A stretch of 64,000 nucleotides of DNA from Gaoshiqia sp050178015. GTDB taxonomy: Bacteria; Bacteroidota; Bacteroidia; Bacteroidales; Prolixibacteraceae. Numbering within the stretch: position 1 is the stretch's first letter; every line of letters begins with the position of its first letter. Below the pieces are notes generated by a model. It ran no database searches and was not told the origin of the DNA. It worked only from the letters and a program-made list of their open reading frames with translations. Shown piece by piece: positions 16,396 to 26,900 of the stretch. Where the stretch lies: the NCBI GenBank assembly GCA_050178015.1, contig JBFXGM010000001.1, positions 124,001 to 188,000 on the forward strand. The letters run 5' to 3'. Position numbers and translations under genes: made by a program.

Positions 16396-17415
16396 ATGGG
16401 CAACAGACACACCTCCTTAAAAGATTTGGCCAGGGAACTGAACGTTTCCATTTCCACCGTTTCGCGCGCCCTGAAAAACCACCCGGACATCAGCCCGGAG
16501 ATGCGGGAAAAGGTAAAACAGTTGGCCAAACTCCGGAAATACAGTCCGAACCCACTGGCCATGGGCTTGCTGAAACAGGAAACCCGGATGATTGGCGTGA
16601 TTGTGCCCGACCTGGTGACCCATTTCTACGCGTCCATCATTTCCGGGATCGAAAGCCTGGCAAAAGAAAAAGGCTACTTCATTTTAATCGCCAGCTCGAA
16701 TGAATCGGTTGAAAAAGAAAAGGAGTCGATTGAAAATTTACGGAAAGCCCGGGTGGAAGGCTTGCTGATTTGCCTGAGCCAGGAAACCACTGACACCAGT
16801 CATTTTGAGGAACTATTGGAGCAAGGAATCCCGCTTGTTTTTTTCGACCGCGTATGCTTGCAGGGACAGTTACCAACAGTAACAGCCGACAATGCGGAGG
16901 CTGCCGGTAAAATTACCCGCCATTTTTACGAACAAGGTTACCGCCGAATCGCGTTTATCTCCGGGCCGGAACAACTCAACATATCCCGCGAACGCCTGGC
17001 TGGTTACAAAGCCGGGTTGGAAGCCTGTAACCTTCCTGTTGACCCTGATTTGATTGAGCGGTGTGACTTAGGCCACGATTCGGCAAGGCAGGCCATGAGC
17101 CGCCTGCTGAAACTGCCGGATCCGCCCGATGCGGTTTTCGGCATCAACGATACCGTGGCTTTTGCCGTGATGAAGGAAATAAAAGCGCACGGCCTAAGGA
17201 TTCCCCGCGACATGGGGCTGGTGGGTTTTACCGATGAATTTCATGCTACTGTCGTCGAACCGCAACTGACCTCCATCACCCATCCAACCTTTGAAATGGG
17301 CCGGAAAGCCGCCGAACTGTTCTTTGATAAGGTCGAACATAACGCTCCCCCTGAAACCATCATCCTTCAAACAAACCTGGTGGTCCGCGAATCGTCGGCC
17401 AAACAGTCGGGCTAA
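16396..17415 (+). CDS. LacI-family transcriptional regulator
   Basis: A 339-residue DNA-binding repressor. The N-terminal helix-turn-helix and hinge are clear (LKDLARELNVSISTVSRAL, then YSPNPLA), followed by a periplasmic-binding-protein-like effector domain starting at MIGVIVPDL and ending GFTDEF...LTSITHP. It is divergent from the mutarotase-dehydrogenase operon, with a tandem CG-centred palindrome between them. It therefore most likely represses that operon and itself, and releases DNA on binding the L-sugar or an intermediate. The effector is inferred, not seen. Confidence 0.93.
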   Translation: MGNRHTSLKDLARELNVSISTVSRALKNHPDISPEMREKVKQLAKLRKYSPNPLAMGLLKQETRMIGVIVPDLVTHFYASIISGIESLAKEKGYFILIASSNESVEKEKESIENLRKARVEGLLICLSQETTDTSHFEELLEQGIPLVFFDRVCLQGQLPTVTADNAEAAGKITRHFYEQGYRRIAFISGPEQLNISRERLAGYKAGLEACNLPVDPDLIERCDLGHDSARQAMSRLLKLPDPPDAVFGINDTVAFAVMKEIKAHGLRIPRDMGLVGFTDEFHATVVEPQLTSITHPTFEMGRKAAELFFDKVEHNAPPETIILQTNLVVRESSAKQSG

Positions 17416-17513
17416 TTCAGTTGCAAAATTGTTTACCCTGAAAACAACCGTAAACCGAATTATTTTCCCCCGGACCAATTCAACACCGCTTTTAATGAAA
17501 TCTTTCTGAAATT

Positions 17514-17579
17514 AAAAGGGGCCAGCCCAATTCCCCGTTCTGCGTGATGCAGGACGATACGGTTTGAGCCAGCCCCTTC
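17514..17579. terminator. Possible terminator between the LacI gene and the susD remnant
   Basis: AAGGGGC near 17516 pairs with GCCCCTT near 17573, with a long loop and a short T-rich tail. The pairing is only 7 bp, so this is a weak call. Confidence 0.35.
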
Positions 17580-17619
17580 TTACCCGCCAACCGGAAAAAC
17601 CAATCAGCAGCGATTCGCA

Positions 17620-17742
17620 TTAATACCTGGTGTTTTGTACCATTCCCGGGCTATTGTCGAATTCGGTTTGCGGGATCGGGAAATATTCCCGTCCGACTTT
17701 GTAGGCTTCAAATTCGGCATCATGCGTTTTCAACCATGCCGG
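17620..17742 (-). pseudogene. C-terminal remnant of a deleted susD gene
   Basis: Read on the minus strand, about 40 codons give AYKVGREYFPIPQTEFDN, then SPGMVQNTRY and a stop. This is the characteristic ending of SusD proteins. An in-frame TAA (17743-17745) stands immediately before it and no start or upstream susD sequence exists, because the GH51 gene ends only 13 bp away at 17758. The fragment therefore marks a deletion or recombination that removed most of a susD gene and joined the arabinan enzymes to its tail. It is too short to function. Confidence 0.85.
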
Positions 17743-17757
17743 TTAGCATTTATTTCT

Positions 17758-19353
17758 TTAGTTTATCCGTCCTTTGATCAGGGTAAATGAGTGCGGAGCA
17801 AAGGAGTAATTGATTTTATCGGTTTTTTTCGCCTTCAGGTTCGGTTTCTGAACCGTTTCCACCAGGGTTTTGCCGAAGTCATTTTCCGCCTTAATATCCG
17901 GGCCATTCACTTCGTACACTTCAAACTCGCCGTCGAAAACACCTTCCTGCGAAATAATATCGGTAGCAATGGCCTTGTCTTTGTGGCGGTTGATTACTCC
18001 GATGACCACTTCACCATCTTTGTAAGCTGCCGCAACATCGAGGTAAGGCACATCGTTTTGTTGAGTAGCCTGTTCGGCCAATCCGAGGTAAAACTCATCG
18101 GTGTCGTAGGTGTCACAATCCACATGAACGTCAAGCGAAGTGCCAAACATATTGTTGGCAAAAAGCTGTAACGGATAATAAATGGTTTGTTTGAACATGC
18201 CGTCTTTTTCAGCAAAAATTGGCGCGATAACATTTACCAGCTGAGCCATGTTGGCCATTTTCACAATGTCGGCATTCCGGATGAAAGCATTCAGGAACCC
18301 GGCTATGACCAATGCATCTTCCAGGTTGTAGCGTTCTTCCAGGGCGCGTTCGCCTGTCATGGTTTCGTCCTGGCGCCAGCGGTACCAAATGTTGTACTCG
18401 TCCCAGGCAATGTAAATCGGGTCACGATTTCCGCGGTCGGCTTTTTCCATTTCGCGCTGTATCATCCCTTTTACCACCTGTGTGCGTTCTTCCAATACCA
18501 ATGGCGACGATACAAAATTGTAGTAATTGTCCTCGTGGTTGCCCACGTACATGTGCAGGGCGATGTAATCCACCACATCGCGCAGCTCGTGCAGTACGGT
18601 GGCGTTCCATTCGTGCGGGTCGTTATTGGGCCTGAAGTTGGAAGCACCGGCAGCAATCAGTTTGATGTTCGGATCGGTCAGTCGCATCAGCTTGGCGGCT
18701 TCACGGGCTTTTTTGCTGTAATCTTCGGCATTCAGGTGTCCCATCTGCCAAAATCCGTCCATCTCATTTCCCAAACTCCAGTATTTGATGTTATGCGGCT
18801 CGGGATAACCGTGCTGTTTGCGGAGTTCGGCATAATACGGACCTTCTTTCACGTTGCAGTATTCGACCCATTCCTGAGCTTCTTTAATGGTTCCCGTCCC
18901 CAGGTTTACAGCAAAGTACGGTTCGGTACCCAGCCTTTTTGCATAGTCGATAAATTCGTTGGTGCCAAAATGATTGGTTTCCAACCTGGCCCAAGCCAGT
19001 TCCATCCGTGCAGGACGATCTTTTACCGGGCCTACTCCGTCTTTCCAGTGGTAGTTCGAAACAAAGTTTCCGCCCGGATAACGCGTTAGCGGAATGTTCA
19101 GCCCTTTGGCAGCTTCCAGCACATCAGTGCGGATTCCACTTTCATCAGCAAGTGGAGACTCTGGATCGTAAATACCACCATAAACGCAACGACCAAGGTG
19201 TTCCACAAAGTTGCCGTAAATGTTGTTGTTGATTTCGCCGATCTGGCGGTCAATATCGATTTTAATCCTGGCGTTTTCCTGTGCAAACAGAGAGCCCGAA
19301 AACATCAGGCCGGCAATGGCCAGATTTCTTAAAAATTTTACCTTCAATTGCAT
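17758..19353 (-). CDS. GH51 alpha-L-arabinofuranosidase
   Basis: A 531-residue exo-arabinofuranosidase, secreted to the periplasm by a signal peptide ending GSLFAQ. The frame extends upstream to 19461, but the ATG at 19353 has an AAGGA ribosome-binding site and begins the signal peptide. Motifs NNNIYGNFVEHLGR and RYPGGNFVSNYHW open the GH51 barrel. Acid/base Glu197 is in SLGNEMDGF and nucleophile Glu319 in AWDEYNIW. Unlike the GH51 at 3125 it has no extra N-terminal domain. It is the last enzyme of the arabinan operon, 25 bp after the small GH43 gene, and completes arabinan breakdown by trimming oligosaccharides made by the endo-enzymes. Confidence 0.95.
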   Translation of the reverse strand: MQLKVKFLRNLAIAGLMFSGSLFAQENARIKIDIDRQIGEINNNIYGNFVEHLGRCVYGGIYDPESPLADESGIRTDVLEAAKGLNIPLTRYPGGNFVSNYHWKDGVGPVKDRPARMELAWARLETNHFGTNEFIDYAKRLGTEPYFAVNLGTGTIKEAQEWVEYCNVKEGPYYAELRKQHGYPEPHNIKYWSLGNEMDGFWQMGHLNAEDYSKKAREAAKLMRLTDPNIKLIAAGASNFRPNNDPHEWNATVLHELRDVVDYIALHMYVGNHEDNYYNFVSSPLVLEERTQVVKGMIQREMEKADRGNRDPIYIAWDEYNIWYRWRQDETMTGERALEERYNLEDALVIAGFLNAFIRNADIVKMANMAQLVNVIAPIFAEKDGMFKQTIYYPLQLFANNMFGTSLDVHVDCDTYDTDEFYLGLAEQATQQNDVPYLDVAAAYKDGEVVIGVINRHKDKAIATDIISQEGVFDGEFEVYEVNGPDIKAENDFGKTLVETVQKPNLKAKKTDKINYSFAPHSFTLIKGRIN

Positions 19354-19378
19354 ATCCTTATGGTTTTTAATTATTGAT

Positions 19379-20398
19379 TTAGTTTTGGACAACAGGCCAG
19401 CCATCGGCGTCCCATTGCAATTCTTTGATGATGAGTTTTGGCCTTCCCTCGTCGTGAGCATCGTAACCGTGGAAAATCAGGTAATCTTTTCCGTTAAACG
19501 TGTAGGTTGAATTGTGTCCCACACCGTACCAATTCTTATCGCCTTGCAGCAAAATGCTGCCTCCTCCCGTTGCCATGTTTTTCCCTTCTTTGTCGAGGTA
19601 GGGGCCGGGAATCGATTCTGAGCGGCCGACAATCATTTTATAGGTGCTGTTCACACCTTTGCAGCAATAATCAATGGACGCGAACAAGTAATAGTAATCT
19701 CCTTTTTTGAAGATGAAAGGCGCCTCAATGGCATTGCCTCCGGCATCAACCGGATTGTTATCCACCGAGGGCGGGTTGGGTTCGTCCGGGGATTTCTTCC
19801 GCGAAGCAATCGTCGGAATCGCGTCCATATCTTCGACAGGTGCAGTGGCATCTGCGTTCATTTTCACTAGTTTCAAACCGTCCCAGAAGGAGCCCCAGCT
19901 AAGGTACGGAGTACCGTCTTCAGCCACAATCAGATTGGGATCGATAGCATTCCAGTTGGTCTTACCCGGAAACGACTGGATTACTTTCCCGTGATCGACC
20001 CATTCAAAATCAGGATCGCTCGGGTTCAGTGATTTATTGGTGGCCAATCCAATGCAGGAAGTGTTTTTTCCGAAAGATGAAATCGAATAATAGAGGTAAT
20101 ATTTCCCGTTGAAAAAGGAAATATCGGGCGCCCAAATGTGGCCTTTAAAATCGTTAACCGCTTGGGTGGCCCATTGGGGCGGTTCTGAAAACACAGGTTT
20201 TTCACGGGTCCAGTCATTCATGTCTTTCGACGACCATACACTGATTCCCAAACCCGTGCAAAACAGGTAATAGGTATCGTTTTGCTGAATCATGACCGGG
20301 TCGTGCACCGATATGCTCTGAGCATAAAGTTGCCCACCCATTGCCAAGCCGAGAAGGGCGAAAACCAAACGTCTTAGTGATTTCATTTGTCGTTGCAT
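19379..20398 (-). CDS. GH43 arabinan endo-1,5-alpha-L-arabinosidase
   Basis: A single-domain GH43 enzyme (339 residues) predicted to cut alpha-1,5-arabinan or its oligosaccharides. The signal peptide ends at about GQLYAQ. Catalytic motifs: base Asp in SVHDPVM at the N-terminus, WAPDISF, pKa-modulating Asp in NAIDPNL and acid Glu in AIEAPFIF; the late VGHNSTYTFNGKDYLIFHGY motif is typical of endo-arabinanases. The start is ambiguous between 20398 and 20386; an open stretch up to 20500 overlaps the previous gene and is rejected. It lies 11 bp downstream of the larger GH43 gene in one operon. Confidence 0.9.
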   Translation of the reverse strand: MQRQMKSLRRLVFALLGLAMGGQLYAQSISVHDPVMIQQNDTYYLFCTGLGISVWSSKDMNDWTREKPVFSEPPQWATQAVNDFKGHIWAPDISFFNGKYYLYYSISSFGKNTSCIGLATNKSLNPSDPDFEWVDHGKVIQSFPGKTNWNAIDPNLIVAEDGTPYLSWGSFWDGLKLVKMNADATAPVEDMDAIPTIASRKKSPDEPNPPSVDNNPVDAGGNAIEAPFIFKKGDYYYLFASIDYCCKGVNSTYKMIVGRSESIPGPYLDKEGKNMATGGGSILLQGDKNWYGVGHNSTYTFNGKDYLIFHGYDAHDEGRPKLIIKELQWDADGWPVVQN

Positions 20399-20409
20399 TT
20401 TTGTTCGTA

Positions 20410-22074
20410 TTATTTTTTCATTTTGCCCCAATAAGTCGCGTTCAGATTTTTTTCCGTTCCGGCATATACAAATGTGACACAACGCGGGGTAGCTTCCCAA
20501 TCCACTTCACGTTCAACACAAACAATTACGTTGCCCAAGGTCAATTGCTTCTTGGTGGCATCGTAACTCCAACTGCCTGTCAGTGCCCCCGACATGGTGC
20601 CATTGGCATTGAGGGTCAGCGAAGAAGCGCTATTTTGCTGGCCATAGTTGTATTGCAGGTTGATGTGCTCCCATGTTCCAACAAGCGAGTCTTTGGTGAT
20701 CGTTCCGTAATCGGGTACGGCGGCGTAACGTTCGGGCAATGCGATTGGCCACAGGTTATTGGGTTCGCTTGCGGAGGCCGGGCACCATACCAGACGGCGT
20801 ACATGCCCCATCATAATGGCATTGGAGTAGGCGTTGCCACCAACATTGACAGGCAATCGTCCCTGCGACATATAGAACCAGTTGTCGGTATCTTCCTCCT
20901 GGAAAATACTGCAGTGTGAGATGCCCACCCACCCGTAGCTCAAATTGAATTTATAAGGATGAGTAACGATGGGATAGCAATCGCCACGGCCATTGGTAAA
21001 GTTGCGCCCGGTGATGTCGAGGTATGGCCCTTCGATGTTTTCGCTCCGGACTACCCGCGTGTTGTAGGGTACGTCCAGTCCATCATAGGCCATGAACAAA
21101 TAGTAGTAACCATCTTTGTAGATGACTTCGGGAGCTTCGCTGCCCTGCCAGCGCGAACCGTCGTTGCGTGTGCCAATCCGCACACCATAGCGGGAAGCCA
21201 GCTCTGTGGCATTGTTGGCATAGGGCTCGCCGAGTTTTTGGAGAGGCTTACCGGTTGTTGCATCGACTTCCAGCAGGGCAAAGCCGCTATGCCACGAACC
21301 ATGTATCAGGTAATGATCGCCCTCGGGTGTGACGATATAGGTTGGGTCGATGGCGTTATAGTAAAAATAGGCACTCCAATCATTTGTACTGGAGCGGCTG
21401 TAGTCTGTATCCTGATCCGATGATGAACAGGTCACATAGCCCTTGTCTTCCCAAACCGCTCCGGCGGGGTCGGTCGATTCGCACATCCCGATAAAAGCGC
21501 GTTCGGTCCAGCTTCCGTCAAAATTGGCCGCAGTGTTGGCTTTGCCGGTTTTGATGTAATTATCGATAACAATGCTGTAGTACATGCGCAGAATCTCTTT
21601 CCCGCCAACGGTGACGCGGCGCACAACCGGCGCCCAGTAGCCGTACTGAATATCGTCAGCGGCAATGGCTGCAAGCCCCATGCGCGAACGGATGGCATTG
21701 AGCGAGTCGGCTACCCAGGTGGGTGGGTCATAAAAAGGTCCGCCTACCCATTGCCAGTTCACCAAGTCTTTTGAACGTTTGCCCTGAAAATGTCCATGCC
21801 CTTCGTGGGCATTTCCGTACGAGGCATCGGTACCGTACATGTAGTAGTAGCCTTTGTAGTAAGCCACCGAGGGGTCGTGTGTGTTGGCCAGGTTCCACTG
21901 GCTCCGGTTAGCCCACGATGATATGGATGAATAATCGTCGGTATAGCTTGGAATGGTGAAATCGGTATCGGTGCCGGTATCGTCTTCTTCAGGATCAAAG
22001 TCATCGTCCCCGCACCCTGCAAACAATAGCGCCGTGATGCTGACCGATAAAAGCAGTAAATTCTTTAGTTTCAT
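20410..22074 (-). CDS. GH43 endo-arabinanase lipoprotein with C-terminal beta-domain
   Basis: A 554-residue surface lipoprotein. The lipobox LLFAGC is followed by a very acidic stretch (GDDDFDPEEDD), the type of signal that directs Bacteroidota lipoproteins to the cell surface. The GH43 propeller spans about residues 55-440, with base Asp in NTHDPSV, WAPVVRR, Asp in NAIDPTY and acid Glu in QGSEAPEV. The last 100 residues (from LVGTWEHINLQYNYGQ) resemble the accessory C-terminal domain common in endo-arabinanases. It probably starts arabinan attack at the surface and hands products to the SusC/D pair. A hairpin terminator separates it from the upstream susD gene. Confidence 0.92.
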   Translation of the reverse strand: MKLKNLLLLSVSITALLFAGCGDDDFDPEEDDTGTDTDFTIPSYTDDYSSISSWANRSQWNLANTHDPSVAYYKGYYYMYGTDASYGNAHEGHGHFQGKRSKDLVNWQWVGGPFYDPPTWVADSLNAIRSRMGLAAIAADDIQYGYWAPVVRRVTVGGKEILRMYYSIVIDNYIKTGKANTAANFDGSWTERAFIGMCESTDPAGAVWEDKGYVTCSSSDQDTDYSRSSTNDWSAYFYYNAIDPTYIVTPEGDHYLIHGSWHSGFALLEVDATTGKPLQKLGEPYANNATELASRYGVRIGTRNDGSRWQGSEAPEVIYKDGYYYLFMAYDGLDVPYNTRVVRSENIEGPYLDITGRNFTNGRGDCYPIVTHPYKFNLSYGWVGISHCSIFQEEDTDNWFYMSQGRLPVNVGGNAYSNAIMMGHVRRLVWCPASASEPNNLWPIALPERYAAVPDYGTITKDSLVGTWEHINLQYNYGQQNSASSLTLNANGTMSGALTGSWSYDATKKQLTLGNVIVCVEREVDWEATPRCVTFVYAGTEKNLNATYWGKMKK

Positions 22075-22099
22075 GTCTAATGTGTTTTCAAAGTTAAAA

Positions 22100-22143
22100 A
22101 GACTTCCTCGTCAGCAATAAAAAATATGCTGACAAGGAGGTCT
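22100..22143 (-). terminator. Long hairpin between susD and the arabinan enzymes
   Basis: Two 17-base arms (22100-22116 and 22127-22143), with TCAGCA/TGCTGA at the loop, pair with one mismatch and one wobble. In minus-strand RNA the stem is followed by a T run. It sits 20 bp after the susD stop and 26 bp before the GH43 start, so it may partially terminate or stabilise the susCD transcript. Confidence 0.75.
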
Positions 22144-22163
22144 CTGGTTTCAGAGAATAAGTT

Positions 22164-23921
22164 CTAATCTACCACTGGATGAACAGTATAACCTTTTTCA
22201 AAAAATGCAGGTCCGTTATCTTCATTCTTATTAGCCGAGTTACCGACCAGGTTCGGGTTGGCATTCAAGGTAGATTGATAAATCGGGAAATATTCATGTC
22301 CCGGATAGTAGTACTGGAACGATGAAGCACTGGCAGTTTCGGCTGTTAGCTCATCGGTATTGGCCGTTCCATCAAGCTTAAAGTAAGCATGTTCAACCAA
22401 CTGATTCAGACGACCGGAATCGTAGAAGAATCCCCAACGGAGCAAGTCGATACCGCGACCATTTTCGCAACCGAATTCTTTCGGGCGTTCAACGTTGGCG
22501 ATTTGTTCGAAAAGCGCTTCTTTCGATGGAAAGTCGGCAAGTTTAAGGTCAGGCAGGGCAACACGGTTACGCACCTCGTTAATGTAATCGATAGCAATTT
22601 GAGTTGGGCCATTGATTTCATTTTCGCATTCGGCAGCGCGCAGTAAAACATCGCTGTAACGCATCAGGCGCAGGTTGACACCACACTTCAACCCGTTCGT
22701 AATCGAACTGTAGATATTGTTCCGCGCATTGGTGAACTTGGCGATTGATATACCACCTTGAGAAGTGTTTGATACCGGAGTTGCGGTGATTTCCTGTTGA
22801 TAAACCGTGTTGTTACGAGGGTCTCCACCTGGATAAGCTGCCGTTTTCAGTCCGGTATAGCTGCTGTATTCCGGTTCGTAGGTAACCAACGTCCAGTATA
22901 AACGCGGGTCGAGACGACCGTCTGTACAATTTTCTTTTTTAAACAGGTTATACAACCAGGGAGCACCAGCCAAGTCGCCCCAGCTACCTAACTGCTGCGA
23001 AGCGTAGTTACTTTCCACAGCATGTCCTTGTGTTGCTTCCGAGCTGATGTTCACCGGAGTCCACTCTTCGTCGGTTCCACCGGTACCATAGTCCATAAAT
23101 TGAACTTCGAAAAGGCTCTCCGAGTTATTTTCGTAGGCTGCACCTTCGCGGAAGTTGTCGCCATAGTCGGCTGTCAGTTCATACTGTCCATACTCTCCGG
23201 CGATGATGTCCTTCAGGATTTCATAAGCTTCCGTAAATTTATGACGGAACATCAGGGCCCGAACCATGTAACCGGCAGCAGCGCCGCAGGTAGCACGCCC
23301 TTTAGCCCACTCACCACCATTATCGCGCGAGGGCAAAATTTGCATGGCTTCTGTCAGGTCAGCCTCTATTTGGTCGAACACTTCGTCTTGTGTGCTGTTG
23401 GCTGCAAACATGGTGTTGATGTCCGCATAATCCGTATAATCGGTAAACAACGGAACAGTCTGGTAATAAGTAGCCAGGTTATAGTAAGCCAGGCCGCGGA
23501 GGAACAGCGCCTGTCCTTTTATTTGGTTATACGAATCTTCCGACATCGAAACTCCATCGACTTTCGCCAAAACGAAGTTTGAGCGGTTTACAACATGGTA
23601 GTTATCGCGCCACATCCATTGGTCGCCAATTTCGATGGTACCCGGAGAATTGAGGTTGTCGTAGTTGATGTACCACTGCTGCGATGAGTTCCATACTTCG
23701 TCGCCACGTACAGCATCCATTGTGTAGCCAACGCGGGCAAAGGTACCTTCGAGGCGAATCCGGTTGTAGCAGGCGATTACAGCCTCTTGTAATTCTGACT
23801 CAGAATCGCCAAAATCGTAGGTTGTCTGGCTGTTCGGGTTCGTAACATCGAGTTGGTCATCGCAGGCAGTCATGCCTCCGATAAGCGCCAATAGGGTTAG
23901 AATTATATTTAAACGTTTCAT
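22164..23921 (-). CDS. SusD/RagB-family glycan-binding lipoprotein (pair 1)
   Basis: A 585-residue surface lipoprotein that binds arabino-oligosaccharides for import by the adjacent SusC. The lipobox IGGMTAC is near residue 20. SusD motifs include FLRGLAYYNLATYYQTVPLFTDY, split here as FLRGLAYYNL and YYQTVPLFTDY, and the ending EYFPIYQSTLNANPNL. The ATG at 23921 starts the signal peptide; a TTG at 23933 is disregarded. It follows susC by 28 bp. The family is certain; the arabinan ligand is inferred from the operon. Confidence 0.95.
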   Translation of the reverse strand: MKRLNIILTLLALIGGMTACDDQLDVTNPNSQTTYDFGDSESELQEAVIACYNRIRLEGTFARVGYTMDAVRGDEVWNSSQQWYINYDNLNSPGTIEIGDQWMWRDNYHVVNRSNFVLAKVDGVSMSEDSYNQIKGQALFLRGLAYYNLATYYQTVPLFTDYTDYADINTMFAANSTQDEVFDQIEADLTEAMQILPSRDNGGEWAKGRATCGAAAGYMVRALMFRHKFTEAYEILKDIIAGEYGQYELTADYGDNFREGAAYENNSESLFEVQFMDYGTGGTDEEWTPVNISSEATQGHAVESNYASQQLGSWGDLAGAPWLYNLFKKENCTDGRLDPRLYWTLVTYEPEYSSYTGLKTAAYPGGDPRNNTVYQQEITATPVSNTSQGGISIAKFTNARNNIYSSITNGLKCGVNLRLMRYSDVLLRAAECENEINGPTQIAIDYINEVRNRVALPDLKLADFPSKEALFEQIANVERPKEFGCENGRGIDLLRWGFFYDSGRLNQLVEHAYFKLDGTANTDELTAETASASSFQYYYPGHEYFPIYQSTLNANPNLVGNSANKNEDNGPAFFEKGYTVHPVVD

Positions 23922-23949
23922 AGTGTTACCCAATTTTTAGATATTGTTG

Positions 23950-26900
23950 TTAGAATGACAAGTTTACACCGAACATGATGGTCCGCGGTGTCGGATACGA
24001 AGCGTAGTTGTAACCCGGAGTCATGGTACCTCCGGCAAAGTCAACATTGTAACCTCTATACTTCGAGAATGTAGTTACATTCTGAGCTGATGCGTACATC
24101 CGGACACCGCTGACATAACCACCAAACCACTTGTCGGGGAAGTTGTAGCCCAACTCGATATTGGCAATTTTCAGATAAGATGCGTTCTGAATGAAACGCT
24201 GGCTGAACAAATCGTTGGTGATTGGGCCTGAAGTTTTGTAGGAGACACGGGGCACATTGGTGCTTGTGTTATCTGTTGTCCAGGCATTTAACAGATCGGT
24301 GCTCTTATTGAGTGCACCGTATGAGCCACGCAAGGTGACATCAACAAAATCGACCGCTTTGAAATTTGCAGCGCCATAGGTCGAAACGCTCAGGTCGAAT
24401 CCTTTATATTCAGCACGTGCATTTAAACCGTAATGGATTTTTGCCAAGCCGCTCCCTAGGAACGTTTGGTCACCTTCGAGGGTAATCTGGCCGTCGTTGT
24501 TCACGTCTTTATATTTCACATCACCCGCCTGTGCACCGTTCTGTGTCACTAATTCGCCTTCGTCGTTGTAATTATTGTCGATTTCCGATTGCGACTGGAA
24601 GATCCCTTCGGAAATCAAACCGTAAAATTCACCCACTTCGCGGCCTACCTCTGTACGGCTGTAGCCACTGGTAATCGGGTTGTTTAAAACACCCAACTTG
24701 GTTACTTCGTTCGTCAGGGTCGATAAGTTGGCTGAGACATCAAACTTAACAGCATGATCGCGATTGTGATAAGCAAGCAGGAATTCAAAACCGGAGTTTT
24801 CCATGGTTGCTGCGTTCATTTTTACGGTTGCATTGGTAACACCAGCCTCAGCCGGAACCGGTACATCATAGTGAAGGTCTTCCGATGTTGCCTTGTAGTA
24901 GCCAAAGGTAAACTCTAACTTATTGCTAAACATAGCGAGGTCAAGGCCAAGGTCAAGCATCTTCTTTTTTTCCCATCTAATCGTTTCGTTTACATAGTTT
25001 GAAATGGACGAACCGGTAACTTTATTGTTGCCAAAGCTATAGGTATAGTCATTTCTAAACATCGTAAGCATATAGTCGTATGGGCCAAGGTTCGAAATAT
25101 TACCCAATTCGCCGTAGCTGGCGCGAATCTTGAACAGGTTGATCATCGATTCGGCTACAGGGAAGAAGTTTTCACGTTCAATACGCCAACCTCCTGAAAT
25201 AGACGGGAACCAGTCCGCACGGTCGGCAGACGAAAGACGGCTGGAAGCATCGCGACGCACGGTTGCCGAAAGTAGGTATTTCTCATCGAAATTGTAATTG
25301 ACACGACCGATATACGAAGCCAGTCCGCTTTCGCTTTCATAGCTTGTAGCATCACTCTCCTCAGCATTGTTTAAATGCAGATAGTATGGTTCGGACAAGG
25401 TATAGCCTACTCCTGTGAGGATGTATTGGTAGTTCCGTTCGAAGGTTTGACCAACCAACACATTCACTTTGCTTTTACCGAAGCTACCGTCGTAGTTTAA
25501 GGTGTTCTCAATCAATCCATCGCTGTAGTTAACAGTCTGATGTGTCAGTATCTCACTGCTTTTTGAGAGGTAGTTTGTTGTACTTTGAATAAATGCGGGA
25601 ACGAAGGTCAGGTTTTTTACAGAGGTTTTGCTCTGCGACAGGTTCAGGTTATAGGCGATCTTGTGATTCTTGCTTTTGAGACCCAACATATCCATCAAGT
25701 CAACATTGACAGAGCCGGTAGCCACAATGCGGTCAACTTTCGAATTCCGTTTCAGCAAACTATTGGTGAGCAAAACGTTGGTTACACGCAAGTCGCCATG
25801 AACGTTGTCATAATAGGTACCAAAACCGTACGAGTCGTAGCTGTATTCTGATGCAGCCGAAATCTTGTCGTCAAGCACCCAGGTCGATTCATCGTACGCT
25901 TTAATCGTTGGAGGTGTAATCAGGGCCGAAGCCATGACCGGAAATTGCGCACCATATAAGCCCGCTACATATTCGTTGGCGTTACTGAGGGCCATATTGT
26001 CCTGATCGCTGTGGCTATACACGATGTTCGTTTTGATTTTGATAAACTTAACATCCATCGCATTGTTGACACGGGCGGTGTAACGGTCGAAGTTAGGCCC
26101 TGCACCTTCCATTGTTCCTTTCTGCCCGTAGTAGTCAAGACCGATGTTGTACGTATTGTTTGCACCACCTCCGGAGAGGTTGATGTTGTGATTCTGTCGA
26201 ACACCAGTCTTGAACGCTTCTTCGAACCAGTTGGTGTTAACCAATGCTTCACCGTCAGCTGTATATAAATAGTTGTCACTTAACGGATCGTACCCGCCGG
26301 GAACATCCATACCGCTGTTACCATAAGCCATTTTGATGTATTCGCCATATTGCCTGGCATCCATCACATCGTACACATCTTTCTGTACCTGGTCGAGACC
26401 GAGATAGCCACTGTAGTCAACCTTCATGGCCTGGTTCTTTTTACCCTGCTTGGTGGTGATGATAACCACCCCGTTAGCAGCACGCGAGCCATAAATGGCA
26501 GCTGCAGAAGCATCCTTCAATACCTGAAGGGTTTCGATATCGTTTGGCGAGAAGTCGCGGATGGTTGTTCCCATCGGTACTCCATCGATAACGTAGAGCG
26601 GTGAGGTGCTACCGAACGAACCGATACCACGAATACGAACTGTAGGGTCGGCTCCCGGTTGTCCGTCGGTTGTAATTTGAACACCGGCAACTTTTCCTTC
26701 AAGCATGGTGGAAATGTTCGAGTTCGATACTTTTTTCATGTCTTCGGTGTTGACAATCGCAACTGAACCGGTGAGGTCAACCTTGCGTTGTGTACCGTAA
26801 CCCACTACAACAACTTGCTCAAGTCCTATCATATCCGAAACCAAGGCAATCGTGCCAAGTTCCGTTTTTCCGCCAACGCTTACTTCCAGGTTTTTGTAAC

